Assembly (NCBI GenBank): GCA_018402295.1
Contig: JAGYJI010000004.1
Span: 1-64,000, forward strand
Origin: Pontimonas sp.
Lineage (GTDB): Bacteria; Actinomycetota; Actinomycetes; Actinomycetales; Microbacteriaceae
Length of the DNA: 64,000 nucleotides
Direction: 5' to 3'
Under the pieces are notes generated by a model. That model did not search any database. It was not told where the DNA came from and worked only from the letters and a program-made list of their open reading frames with translations. How positions within the stretch are numbered: position 1 is the first letter of the stretch; the number at the start of each line of letters is the position of its first letter. Made by a program: the position numbers and the translations under genes. This document shows positions 45,692 to 53,544 of this stretch, in pieces.

Positions 45692-46773
45692 TCCAGGTAG
45701 AACAAACCGGCGCCCACAGCCGCAAAAAGTCCCGCGATAAGCCAGAACCTCACCACAATCGTGACCTCAGCCCATCCTTTGATTTCGTAATGGTGGTGCA
45801 GCGGTGAGGAATAAAAAATTCTGCGACCGCCGGTGGCTTTGAAATAGAGACGCTGGAGAATGACTGATCCGGTCAGAACGACAAACAGTCCCCCGACAAC
45901 CGGCAACAACACTTCGGTGCGGGAGAACAGGGCGAGCGCTGCAACCCCACCACCCAGGGCTAGCGAGCCCGTGTCGCCCATAAAGATCTTTGCCGGCGAG
46001 GTGTTCCACCACAGGAACCCAATCAAACTGGCCGCCACGATCGCCGCAACGGCTGTCAACTCAAGAGAGTCGCGGACGTCATAACACTTATAGAGCACGT
46101 CTTCGTCGGGGAAGGCGCGAAAACAGGACTGATTGAATTGCCAGAAGGTAATCATGACGTAGGCGACGAAAACCAAAATCGTGGCGCCACTGGCGAGACC
46201 GTCAAGCCCGTCCGTCAAATTCACGGCATTCGAGGTTCCCACGATGATGAGAGTGGCCCACACGGCAAACGCGATGACAGCGGCCCAATAGCCCCACTCC
46301 ACAAAGGACAGGACGTCCGCCCCGCGCACCACGGAGATTCCTTGGGCGGCGGGCGTTATGCCATTCTCATCAGGGAAAGAAACGGCACCCCAGGCGAACG
46401 CGACCGACACCACGAGTTGGCCGATGACTTTGCCCCGCGGCGACAACCCCAAAGACTGCTGGCGCCGAACTTTCGAGAAGTCATCGAGGAAACCAACAAT
46501 CCCCAGACCCACCATGAGGCCAACTACGAGAAGACCCGAGGGGCTTGGCATCCGACCCTCCAGGAGATGGGCGCCAAAGAAGCCAAAGAGCACCGCCAGA
46601 AGAATCACAATGCCCCCCATGGTGGGGGTGCCGCGCTTCACAAAGTGAGTTTTGGGGCCATCTTGGCGGATGAACTGACCCCATCCAATTCTCGCGAACA
46701 GGCGAATAAACAGGGGGGTGAGAAACAACGAGAAAGCGAGCGCGAGCGCGCTACCCAGCAGCAGTATTCTCAC
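45676..46773 (-). CDS. mraY: Phospho-MurNAc-pentapeptide transferase MraY
   Basis: Transfers phospho-MurNAc-pentapeptide to undecaprenyl phosphate, forming lipid I. The 365-residue polytopic protein shows the active-site aspartates in VGFLDDFSKVRRQQ, NLTDGLDGLASGATI and IFMGDTGSLALGGG, and the HHH loop PLHHHYEIKGWAE. GTPTMGGIVIL is standard. All catalytic residues are present, so a UDP-MurNAc-peptide substrate must be made somewhere in the cell. It overlaps the MurF-like gene by 4 bp and the MurD-like gene by 16 bp. Confidence 0.95.
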   Translation of the reverse strand: MRILLLGSALALAFSLFLTPLFIRLFARIGWGQFIRQDGPKTHFVKRGTPTMGGIVILLAVLFGFFGAHLLEGRMPSPSGLLVVGLMVGLGIVGFLDDFSKVRRQQSLGLSPRGKVIGQLVVSVAFAWGAVSFPDENGITPAAQGISVVRGADVLSFVEWGYWAAVIAFAVWATLIIVGTSNAVNLTDGLDGLASGATILVFVAYVMITFWQFNQSCFRAFPDEDVLYKCYDVRDSLELTAVAAIVAASLIGFLWWNTSPAKIFMGDTGSLALGGGVAALALFSRTEVLLPVVGGLFVVLTGSVILQRLYFKATGGRRIFYSSPLHHHYEIKGWAEVTIVVRFWLIAGLFAAVGAGLFYLEWLSR

Positions 46774-47417
46774 GCGAGGTCGTCTCTCAACTTCTCCACC
46801 AGAGCGGTAAACGACTCCTCGGTGCTCCCGAGCACCAGCAGAACATCTCCCGGCCGAATATGCGCACGAATGTCATCGTACGCGGTGGTGCTGTCCTCAC
46901 AGAACCGCGACTCTCCGTCCCACGACCCTTCCATACCCACCGACAGGAAAAGAGCTCTCGCACCTCGTCCGATCGCAAAGACCTGGGTCACATTGAGACG
47001 AACCATGAAAGCCCCAAAAGCGCTGAGGTTGTCGTAGTCGGAGGCTCCGGAGAAATCTAGAGCACCGGCCACCGCCACAACGCGACGAGAACCTCGGGCG
47101 AGCGTCGACACAGTCTTGGTGACGTCCACGGCGCGGGAAGCCTGCGTCACGTGTGAGGCATCGACAAAAACAACATCATGGGCCAGTGTCACACCGTGGG
47201 GCAGATCCTGCGCAAAGTCCTGGCCCAGGCTTGCGTCAAGAGCCTCGAGAAGTGTCATGCCTTCGGCGAGGGAACCTCGAACCATGTCCAGCGCCGCCGC
47301 CCTGGCTTCAAGACTCATCCCGGGGATACGCAGAGCCGCTTCCTGCTCCCCTACTGCCAGGTCGGCGCCGGTGGACTCCCAGTCCACCCACTCCCGAGTG
47401 ATACGAAGATCACTCAC
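46770..47417 (-). CDS. Truncated MurF-like protein (C-terminal part only)
   Basis: It occupies the murF position between murE and mraY. With 215 residues it is less than half of MurF (about 450-510). There is no N-terminal UDP-binding domain and no P-loop. It begins (GTG overlapping the murE stop) in the last part of the central domain: EAALRIPGMSLEARAAALDMVRG aligns where MurF has GxHNxxNALAA. The C-terminal domain follows. DDAYNANPDSM is replaced by VFVDASHVTQASRAV, while RVVAVAGALD, RLNVTQVFAIGRGARAL and IRPGDVLLVLGSTEESFTALVEKL remain clearly MurF-like. It cannot ligate D-Ala-D-Ala. The frame is open throughout and correctly coupled to its neighbours, so retention of a non-catalytic role is possible. 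Confidence 0.8.
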   Translation of the reverse strand: MSDLRITREWVDWESTGADLAVGEQEAALRIPGMSLEARAAALDMVRGSLAEGMTLLEALDASLGQDFAQDLPHGVTLAHDVVFVDASHVTQASRAVDVTKTVSTLARGSRRVVAVAGALDFSGASDYDNLSAFGAFMVRLNVTQVFAIGRGARALFLSVGMEGSWDGESRFCEDSTTAYDDIRAHIRPGDVLLVLGSTEESFTALVEKLRDDLA

Positions 47418-48947
47418 GAGGCGTCACCCCAACCGGCGTCGGCGAGCGCCTGCCTCGCCTGATCCCTCGCGGAATAGGGAATCTTCACCCCGCTGATGTC
47501 TCGATAATCTTGGGATCCAGGCCCACTCCACAGGATTGTGTCTCCCTCCCCCGCCAGACCCACCGCAAAGCGAATCGCATCACTGGGGTCTGGAATCTCG
47601 TGCACGGTGACTCCGGGAACGCTGCGTGCCCCCTCGAGGAGCCCCTCGCGAATAACAGCCGGATCTTCTCTGCGCGGATCATCATCGGTGATGATCACGA
47701 CATCAGCCAGCTGGGCTGCCGTTTGACCCATAATGGGTCGCTTGGTGGCATCACGGTTACCCGATGTGCCACACACCATAATCAGCGCGCCGGGGGTGGA
47801 AGCCCTCACGCTGGTCAGCGTCTGCTGATACGCATCAGCACTCCGGCCAGCATCCACGAACACCTGGGGACCAGTGGAACCCGAGACCCGCTCCATGCGA
47901 CCGGGGATAAACACCGGTATTCCCGGAGTTCCTGGTCCCAGAGCAGCGAGTTCGGCGAGGGAAACTCCTGAGCGGATGACCATCAGCGCAGCCAGAGCGG
48001 CATTGGACACCATGTGTTCGCCCTTGAGGGGAACCAGCAGCTCCACCGCGTCACCCTCGCGGGGCTGGAGAACGCACACCGTGTGGTCCACATCGCCGCC
48101 CACAATGTCCCAGGACCAATCAGCCGGTGACTTCCCTCGTCGCCCCAGGGTGGTGCAGGGAATATCGACCATCTCGGCCAGCTTCACCCCCCAGGAGGAA
48201 TCAACGCAGACCACAGCTTCTCGAGCCTTGGCAGCGGTGAACAGCACCGCTTTTGCCTGCAAATAGTTCTCCATCGTGTGAAAGTCCTCAAGATGGTCGT
48301 GGCTGAGGTTAGTGAACCCGGCAACATCACACAGCACATGATCCATGCGGTTTTTGTCGAGAGCTTGAGCGCTGATCTCCAGGGCGATGGCGGTGACCCC
48401 TTCCTCGCGAGCTCGCGCAATCATGGCGTGCGTGTCGGGAGCTTCAGGAGTGGTCAGGGTACTGGGGAATGTCTCACCGCCCACCTGGCGAAGTGCAGTT
48501 GTGGACAGCGCAGTCCGCGCGCCGAGCCCCCGCATAATTGCCTCCAGAAGGAACGCAGTCGAGGTTTTCCCATTGGTTCCGGTCACGCCCAGGATTGTGG
48601 GCATCGAGGCCGATCGAGTGCCATAAATCTCCGCGGATACCCGCCCCAACAGCGCGCGAGGATCATCTGCCACGAGAATCGAGAGCGAGGGGTCACTCAG
48701 CGAGGCACAACCTTCCTCATCTGTGAGAACAGCGGTGGCACCGGCTGCGCTGAGCGTCTGGCCAAAACTCACTGCCATGGCGGTGGACGCCGCGCAGGGC
48801 GACGAAAAGATCTCCGGGTTGAACCGCGGAGGACGCCAGCGCAACACCTGTCACTGTGGCCTCTGGGCCCTGGTGCGCGAGCCCCAAGGACGATGCCAAG
48901 ACACCCACAGGGACGGGGGTGGTAGACCGGGGTCGCAATGCCATAGC
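47414..48947 (-). CDS. murE: MurE-family ligase with altered active-site motifs (frameshifted)
   Basis: Family member of the UDP-MurNAc-tripeptide ligases. The first about 60 residues lie in another frame; a T4 run (forward AAAA 48764-48767) with one surplus base explains the break. The ATG at 48947 with GGGAG 5 nt upstream is the likely start. Intact: GVTGTNGKTSTAFLLEAIM, STLTTPEAPDTH, FTNLSHDHLEDFHTMENYLQAKAVLF. Altered: SSHAL is SAQAL, the C-domain DYAHTPD is DAGRSAD, DNPR is DDDPR and GKGHE is GPGSQ. P-loop chemistry looks possible, but binding of the incoming diamino acid is doubtful or different. About 510 residues when corrected. Confidence 0.82.
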
Positions 48948-48990
48948 GTCTCCCACCACTACACCCCTTCTTGGGGCACTGACACCCCGG

Positions 48991-50733
48991 CTACCAGGTT
49001 AGCGGGGGAAGCACAGCTGGCTCGCTCGAGGGCGCCACACGGTAGTGCTTGAGCACGTGGGACAAAATCTCGTGAAATGCGGGAGCTGCCGCGGAGGACA
49101 CTCTGGATGATTGTGGCTTGTAAAAGCTGACCAGAACGACATATTCCGGGTCCTCCGCTGGCGCCATACCGGCCAGCGAAATTACCCGCTCTGCGCCATA
49201 GCCGCCCGAGGTCGCGATTTCTGCGGTACCGGTCTTGGCCGCGACTCGATAGCCGGGGATTTCCAGGGTGTTCCGCAGTGACCCCTGGGAGACCACGGTT
49301 TCCATCATGCGCACGGTCTGCTGAGCAGCACTAGCCGACACCACCGGAACGGGCTCACCCACTGGCTCGGGAATGAAGTCTCCTTCGCTGGTCACGCATC
49401 CATCCACCAGGCGAAGCGGGACTCGAACGCCGTCGTTGGCGAGCGTCTGGTAGGACGACGCCATTTGGGCTGCGGTGACGGAAATTCCCTGACCAAAGAA
49501 CTGGTTGTACCGAGTCAGGCGGTCCACTTGGTCGTCGGGAAGGACCTGGCCGGAGGACTCCCCCAAGAAGTTAATTCCGGTGACCTCACCAAAACCAAAC
49601 CCTCTCAGGTAGCGGGTGGCTTCCGCTTTGGGCATGCGATCCGCCAACACCGACATGCCGGTGTTGGACGAGGTGTGGAGAACACCCGCTGTCGTGAGCT
49701 GGCGGTCATCGGCGACAAGGAAGTTCTTGATGTACTGACCGGGATACACCTGATAGAAACCCGGTGCCACAATCTTGTCTTCAGAGTAGGTATAGCCCGC
49801 ATCAATCAGCATTGCGATACCGATCGATTTCATGATGGAACCAGGCTCGTAGGGTGAGCTCAGAGAGCGAGCTCCCATGAACTCCACCGGTGACTCAGAA
49901 AAATCGTTGGGGTCAAAGGTGGGCCAATCGACGGCAGCGAGGACGTGTCCATCCTCCACTCGAACAACCATCGCAGAACCGTATTGGGCACCCAGGTTGC
50001 TCCCGTGCTCCGCCAAAGTCTGGAGGACATACCACTGGAGGTCGCTGTCGATCGTCAGCCTGACATCACCGCCGTGAATGGGCTCTTCCACCAGCTGGGT
50101 GGTCCCTGGAAGTCGAATACCATCGGCACCCTTTTGGTAGATGGCGCGTCCGTTGATCGCTCGAAGACACGGGTTATATTTCCGCTCCACTCCCGCCAAG
50201 GGCTCATCCGTTCCGAGCATCCCGGTGAGGTTCGCGGTGACCGGACCGAAAGGATACGTGCGCTCACGAACCAAGTCCATCTGCAACCAGGGATTGCGAA
50301 GCTCTCGCAGCGCCTGGCGGTCTTCGGGGCTGACGCTCTTCACCAAATAGGTGAAGTGTGCCTCGCGGTCTTGGGAGACGGCGTAGAGCAACTCATCGGG
50401 GTTAGCGTCCGTGATGAGCGCAATCTCAGCCATCGCAGCCTGCACCGTGATGACCGCGCCATCACGGCGGAACTCGCCCACTTTTCGTGGGTCAGCACTC
50501 ACGTCATAGCGATCAACATCGGTCGCCAAATCATTGCCAAAACTGTCCACGATGGAGCCGCGGGAAGCCCAGATAACCTCGCTGGTGGTGCGGATATCGG
50601 CGGATTGCTCTTTGAGCTCTGCCGCTCGAACAACTTGAACATCCACCAAACGCGACACCAAGAGTCCGGCCATCAGGAATACAACCAGGAGCGCAACGCC
50701 CATACGGCGGCTGGATACGCGCTGGTGAGCCAT
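48991..50733 (-). CDS. ftsI: Penicillin-binding protein FtsI (PBP3-type transpeptidase)
   Basis: Septal peptidoglycan transpeptidase, 580 residues. One N-terminal membrane helix (GVALLVVFLMAGLLVSRLVDVQVV), a dimerisation domain (EVIWASRGSIVDSFGNDLAT) and the transpeptidase domain. All three active-site motifs are present: SxxK in YEPGSIMKSIG, SxN in HTSSNTGMSVLADRM and KTG in RVAAKTGTAEI. There is no C-terminal PASTA domain. GAGG stands 5 nt before the second ATG (50733), preferred over the ATG at 50736. Confidence 0.94.
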   Translation of the reverse strand: MAHQRVSSRRMGVALLVVFLMAGLLVSRLVDVQVVRAAELKEQSADIRTTSEVIWASRGSIVDSFGNDLATDVDRYDVSADPRKVGEFRRDGAVITVQAAMAEIALITDANPDELLYAVSQDREAHFTYLVKSVSPEDRQALRELRNPWLQMDLVRERTYPFGPVTANLTGMLGTDEPLAGVERKYNPCLRAINGRAIYQKGADGIRLPGTTQLVEEPIHGGDVRLTIDSDLQWYVLQTLAEHGSNLGAQYGSAMVVRVEDGHVLAAVDWPTFDPNDFSESPVEFMGARSLSSPYEPGSIMKSIGIAMLIDAGYTYSEDKIVAPGFYQVYPGQYIKNFLVADDRQLTTAGVLHTSSNTGMSVLADRMPKAEATRYLRGFGFGEVTGINFLGESSGQVLPDDQVDRLTRYNQFFGQGISVTAAQMASSYQTLANDGVRVPLRLVDGCVTSEGDFIPEPVGEPVPVVSASAAQQTVRMMETVVSQGSLRNTLEIPGYRVAAKTGTAEIATSGGYGAERVISLAGMAPAEDPEYVVLVSFYKPQSSRVSSAAAPAFHEILSHVLKHYRVAPSSEPAVLPPLTW

Positions 50734-50743
50734 CATGTCCTCG

Positions 50744-51386
50744 CTAGCGCGTCACCGGTGAGGGAATGGAACCGCCAAAGCGAGGCGTTGGGGTCTCGGG
50801 GGCCGACACTGTGGAGACGACAGAGACGGCGCTCTCCTCCAATTCTGGCGCCTCGCTGTGAGCTGGCGAGGGCATCTGCGGCATCTGCCTCGAGTGCGGC
50901 AGCGGTAGAAATTGTCACGAAAACATCTTCCACAATGGGCGGTGGCAGCAGGGTTTCGGTTCCCGCGGTGACCGCGAACACCTGACCGCTCGTGGAGGCC
51001 TCGGCAGGGAGGGCTTCGCCCACGATGGCGCCATCGGAGACCCGGATGTAGGCGGGATTGTTATCCGGCACCATTCCCATGGATCCCGCCAAGGTCGCCA
51101 GCGTGTCAGGGGCCACCAGGGCACTGATTTCTTCGCCCACGATCTGCTGCTTCTGCTGAGATCCGCGAAGGTCAGACTTGAGCGAGGCGATTTCATAGGC
51201 GCCACCCGACACCGCAATAGAGAGCAAGAGTTGTCCACCTAAAATCGCGAAAATGCCGGCCAGCAGGACAACGATATAGCGGAGCTTGGGAACTGCATTC
51301 GCCTTCGTTTTCTGGCGTGTCGAGGACACGGCTCGGGGCTTCGTTGCCCGGGCTGAGCCGGAAGAGCTCAGTGCTACGGCGGTCAT
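50744..51386 (-). CDS. ftsL: FtsL-like septum protein (frameshifted tail)
   Basis: Bitopic divisome protein between rsmH and ftsI. It has a basic cytoplasmic N-terminus, one membrane helix (LRYIVVLLAGIFAILGGQLLLSIAV) and a short coiled coil (IASLKSDLRGSQQKQQIVGEEISALV) followed by LGMVPDNNPAYIRVSDG, a typical actinobacterial FtsL end. The track ORF then runs into an Arg/Cys-rich tail to 50733. The alternative frame reads EAPELEESAVSVVSTVSAPETPTPRFGG and stops at 50744, just before the ftsI ribosome site. I take that as the true tail, with an indel between about 50915 and 50880. Confidence 0.8.
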
Positions 51387-52342
51387 GAACGTACCTCTTT
51401 CACTTTTTCCCCTGCCCGCAAACGGACAGAGGCGCTTCGGGGGTTGAGGGCAATCTCCTGGGCACTGGCGAGTTCGGCTCCGCGAGTGATTTCGCGGAAG
51501 CTCGGAAGGTGCTCAGGGAGTTCTGTGGGGAGACCAGCTGGAGCAGTGGAAACGGAGAGCTTTCGGAGTTCTCTCTTGACGAGGCGGTCTTCGCCCGAGT
51601 GGTAGGACATAATCGCGACTCGTCCTCCGATCGCGAGGCGATCAAAGGCGATGGGCAGTGCCCTGGCGAGCGACTCAAGCTCCTGGTTGACCGCCATGCG
51701 AAGGGCCTGAAAGACCCGTTTAGCGGGGTGACCTTTGTCTTTGAGCGCGTAGGGGGTTGCGTCTTGGAGAACGTCGACGAGGTCACCGGTGCGAACAATT
51801 GGAGCCTGGAGGCGGCGCTCCACGATTGCTCGGGCATAGCGCTTCGCGAGCTTCTCATCACCCAAGCGGAAAAACAGGTCAGCGAGGTCAGCTTCCGGAA
51901 AGGACTGCAAGACATCGGCCGCGCTGACATCGTCCTGGGGGTTCATCCTCATGTCCAAAGGGGCGTCATGGGAGTAAGAGAAGCCACGCTCGGGCTTATC
52001 CAAGTGCAGTGACGACACCCCGAGATCAAACAGAATGGCCTGTGGCGATTGCTGCGGGGAGTGCTCATCCAACGCGCTTCCGAGTTCGTCATAGCGACAC
52101 TGCGCGAACATCACCCGATCGCCAAACGGTGCCAAGCGCTCCCCCGCGCGCTCGAGTGCCTCGGGGTCGCGGTCAATTCCCAGCACCCGAAGAGTCGGGA
52201 TGGCAGACAGGAACATCTCGGTGTGGCCACCAAGCCCCAGCGTTGCATCTACGAGAAGTGGCTGTTCTCCCTCAAGAGCGGGACCCAGCAACTCGAGAGC
52301 GCGCGGTGCGAGCACAGGGATATGGGAGTAGGTAGCGATCAT
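51383..52342 (-). CDS. rsmH: 16S rRNA (cytosine(1402)-N4)-methyltransferase RsmH
   Basis: Methylates C1402 of 16S rRNA. It has 319 residues. The N-terminal signature is YSHIPVLAPRALELLGP, followed by the SAM motif LVDATLGLGGHTEMFLSAI, LGIDRDPEAL, AILFDLGVSSLHLDKPERGFSYSHDAPLDMRM and IMSYHSGEDRLVKRELR. Second gene of the dcw operon, separated from mraZ by 99 bp with a long inverted repeat. It overlaps ftsL by 4 bp. Confidence 0.95.
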   Translation of the reverse strand: MIATYSHIPVLAPRALELLGPALEGEQPLLVDATLGLGGHTEMFLSAIPTLRVLGIDRDPEALERAGERLAPFGDRVMFAQCRYDELGSALDEHSPQQSPQAILFDLGVSSLHLDKPERGFSYSHDAPLDMRMNPQDDVSAADVLQSFPEADLADLFFRLGDEKLAKRYARAIVERRLQAPIVRTGDLVDVLQDATPYALKDKGHPAKRVFQALRMAVNQELESLARALPIAFDRLAIGGRVAIMSYHSGEDRLVKRELRKLSVSTAPAGLPTELPEHLPSFREITRGAELASAQEIALNPRSASVRLRAGEKVKEVRS

Positions 52343-52357
52343 GATTCACCCGGTGTC

Positions 52358-52440
52358 CCTGGAGTCAGATTCCCTTCCGTGTGATGACCTGGGACCGGGG
52401 AAGGTGACACAGGGCTCACGGAGGGGAGTCTGACTTCAGG
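52358..52440. repeat. Long imperfect inverted repeat between mraZ and rsmH
   Basis: Two 24-nt arms (52358-52381 and 52417-52440) are reverse complements at 21 of 24 positions, starting CCTG.AGTCAGA and ending TCCGTG, around a 35-nt loop. In the mraZ-rsmH mRNA this would form a strong hairpin 15 nt upstream of the rsmH ATG and directly after the mraZ stop. No U-tract follows, so it is not a simple terminator. Possible roles: RNA processing or stabilising element, attenuator, or protein binding site. Confidence 0.7.
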
Positions 52441-52441
52441 G

Positions 52442-52873
52442 CTACAACAGCCCAGGAATCACCTCCTCCTCGGTCTCAGAGAAGGCTTGTTCGCGTTCTT
52501 GGTAGTACTGATCCCACGCGGTGGTGGACCAAATCTCGGCTCTGTTTCCCGCACCAATGACGGTCAGTTCCCGCTCAAGCCCCGCATAGTCGCGCAAGGC
52601 CGGAGGGACGGTAACTCGGTTCTGCTTATCCGGGATTTCTGATGACGCCCCGGAGAGGAACAACCGAAGGAAGTCACGGCTCGCCTTAGAGGTGAGCGGG
52701 GCTTCGCGGAGACGCTCGAGGTGAGCATCGAAGTCTTGGGCAGTGAAGACATAGATACATCTCTCCTGGCCGCGGGTCAGCACCAAACCGTTCGCGAGCT
52801 CCTCGCGAAAACGTGCGGGGAGGATGACTCGGCCTTTGTCGTCGAGTTTGGGGGCGTGCGTACCCAGGAACAT
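52442..52873 (-). CDS. mraZ: Transcriptional regulator MraZ
   Basis: AbrB-like DNA-binding protein that controls the dcw operon, and its first gene. The 143-residue protein has the two tandem SpoVT-AbrB/MraZ motifs: [25 protein letters not shown] and [28 protein letters not shown] strong purine ribosome site (GAAAGGGGGG) precedes the ATG. Tandem AAAGTGG boxes lie about 40-75 bp upstream, which predicts autoregulation. Confidence 0.95.
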   Translation of the reverse strand: MFLGTHAPKLDDKGRVILPARFREELANGLVLTRGQERCIYVFTAQDFDAHLERLREAPLTSKASRDFLRLFLSGASSEIPDKQNRVTVPPALRDYAGLERELTVIGAGNRAEIWSTTAWDQYYQEREQAFSETEEEVIPGLL

Positions 52874-52909
52874 GGCGCCCCCCTTTCTCGTCCGGCCACC
52901 AGAAGGTAT

Positions 52910-52949
52910 TCACCACTTTACTCCACTTTGCTCCAAATACAACCACTTT
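52910..52949 (-). promoter_or_regulatory. MraZ operator boxes
   Basis: On the minus strand AAAGTGG occurs three times (52949-52943, 52929-52923, 52919-52913) in 10-bp register, with a fourth, degenerate unit (TATTTGGAGC) filling the gap. This matches the AAAGTG(T/G)N3 direct repeats described for MraZ in mollicutes and similar repeats upstream of mraZ in other bacteria. The -10 (likely GAATAC) follows immediately, so bound MraZ would block the dcw promoter. Confidence 0.85.
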
Positions 52950-53020
52950 AGATACTTTTTTTCCCCGAGTTTCGAAAGACCCCTCCCCGCCCCACATCCC
53001 CGGATTTCCGCGCAAGCGCA

Positions 53021-53049
53021 ACAAAAAACCGGCCCCGAGGGGCCGGTTT
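53021..53049 (-). terminator. Intrinsic terminator after the DUF3040 gene
   Basis: On the minus strand AAACCGGCCC and GGGCCGGTTT pair around a short loop, followed by TTTTGTTG. It lies about 40 bp downstream of the DUF3040 stop and separates this gene from the mraZ promoter. Confidence 0.85.
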
Positions 53050-53089
53050 GTGACGAGAAGTGAATGTGGGCTAGTGCTCCACTGAGGGG

Positions 53090-53473
53090 TTAGAGACCTT
53101 CGCCGCGCTCCCTGCGCTCCCAACGATCATTGAGACGATCCATGAACGATCCAGAGCCCGCGGGGCTTTTTGCACGGGGCGCACTGGGTGACGGGGCTTC
53201 GGCACCATCGGAGGGGGCACCGGGGAATGCGACGGCCACCATTACGCCGGCGAACAAAATCCCAAATCCGAGGACACCCACCAGAGTGATGTCCAGAGAT
53301 ACTCCCACCACCATCGTGACAATCCCCACAAGGCCCATCAGAACGCCCACCGCAATTGCGGTGTAATTGGGCGCCCTCCGGAAGTCTGCCGTGTTCATCA
53401 CATCGGCTTCGTTCTTGTAGAGATTGCGCTCCATTTCCTCGAGCAGTCGCTGCTCGTGCTCAGAAAGTGGCAT
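53090..53473 (-). CDS. DUF3040 membrane protein
   Basis: Actinobacteria-specific protein of unknown function, 127 residues. The conserved N-terminus MPLSEHEQRLLEEMERNLY precedes two adjacent membrane helices (YTAIAVGVLMGLVGIVTMVVGV, TLVGVLGFGILFAGVMVAVA). A Pro/Ser-rich then basic cytoplasmic tail (DRLNDRWERRERGEG) closes it. Location next to mraZ is conserved in actinobacteria, as for Rv2169c. A TACACT -10 and a GGGGAGGA ribosome site lie upstream. Confidence 0.9.
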   Translation of the reverse strand: MPLSEHEQRLLEEMERNLYKNEADVMNTADFRRAPNYTAIAVGVLMGLVGIVTMVVGVSLDITLVGVLGFGILFAGVMVAVAFPGAPSDGAEAPSPSAPRAKSPAGSGSFMDRLNDRWERRERGEGL

Positions 53474-53532
53474 GGTGTCCTCCCCACGTGTGTGGACGAT
53501 TTTCTACAGAGTGTACGCAGATTTCCTGAGGA

Positions 53533-53538
53533 TAGGCT
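53533..53538 (+). promoter_or_regulatory. -10 element (TAGGCT), leaderless polyprenyl synthase gene
   Basis: TAGGCT ends 6 nt before the GTG at 53545, without a ribosome site in between. Confidence 0.5.
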
Positions 53539-53544
53539 AGGTGC

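Noticed and set aside
46770-47417. MurF truncation as a simple homopolymer artefact
   Set aside because: The missing part is hundreds of codons, the start overlaps the murE stop exactly, and retained motifs are substituted rather than shifted. An indel cannot produce this, although a larger assembly deletion is still worth testing.
43794-50985. Long plus-strand ORFs opposite the dcw genes (for example 43794-44393, 46138-47037, 49945-50985)
   Set aside because: Their translations are rich in His, Arg and Gln with no domain features, as expected for shadows of high-GC genes on the other strand.
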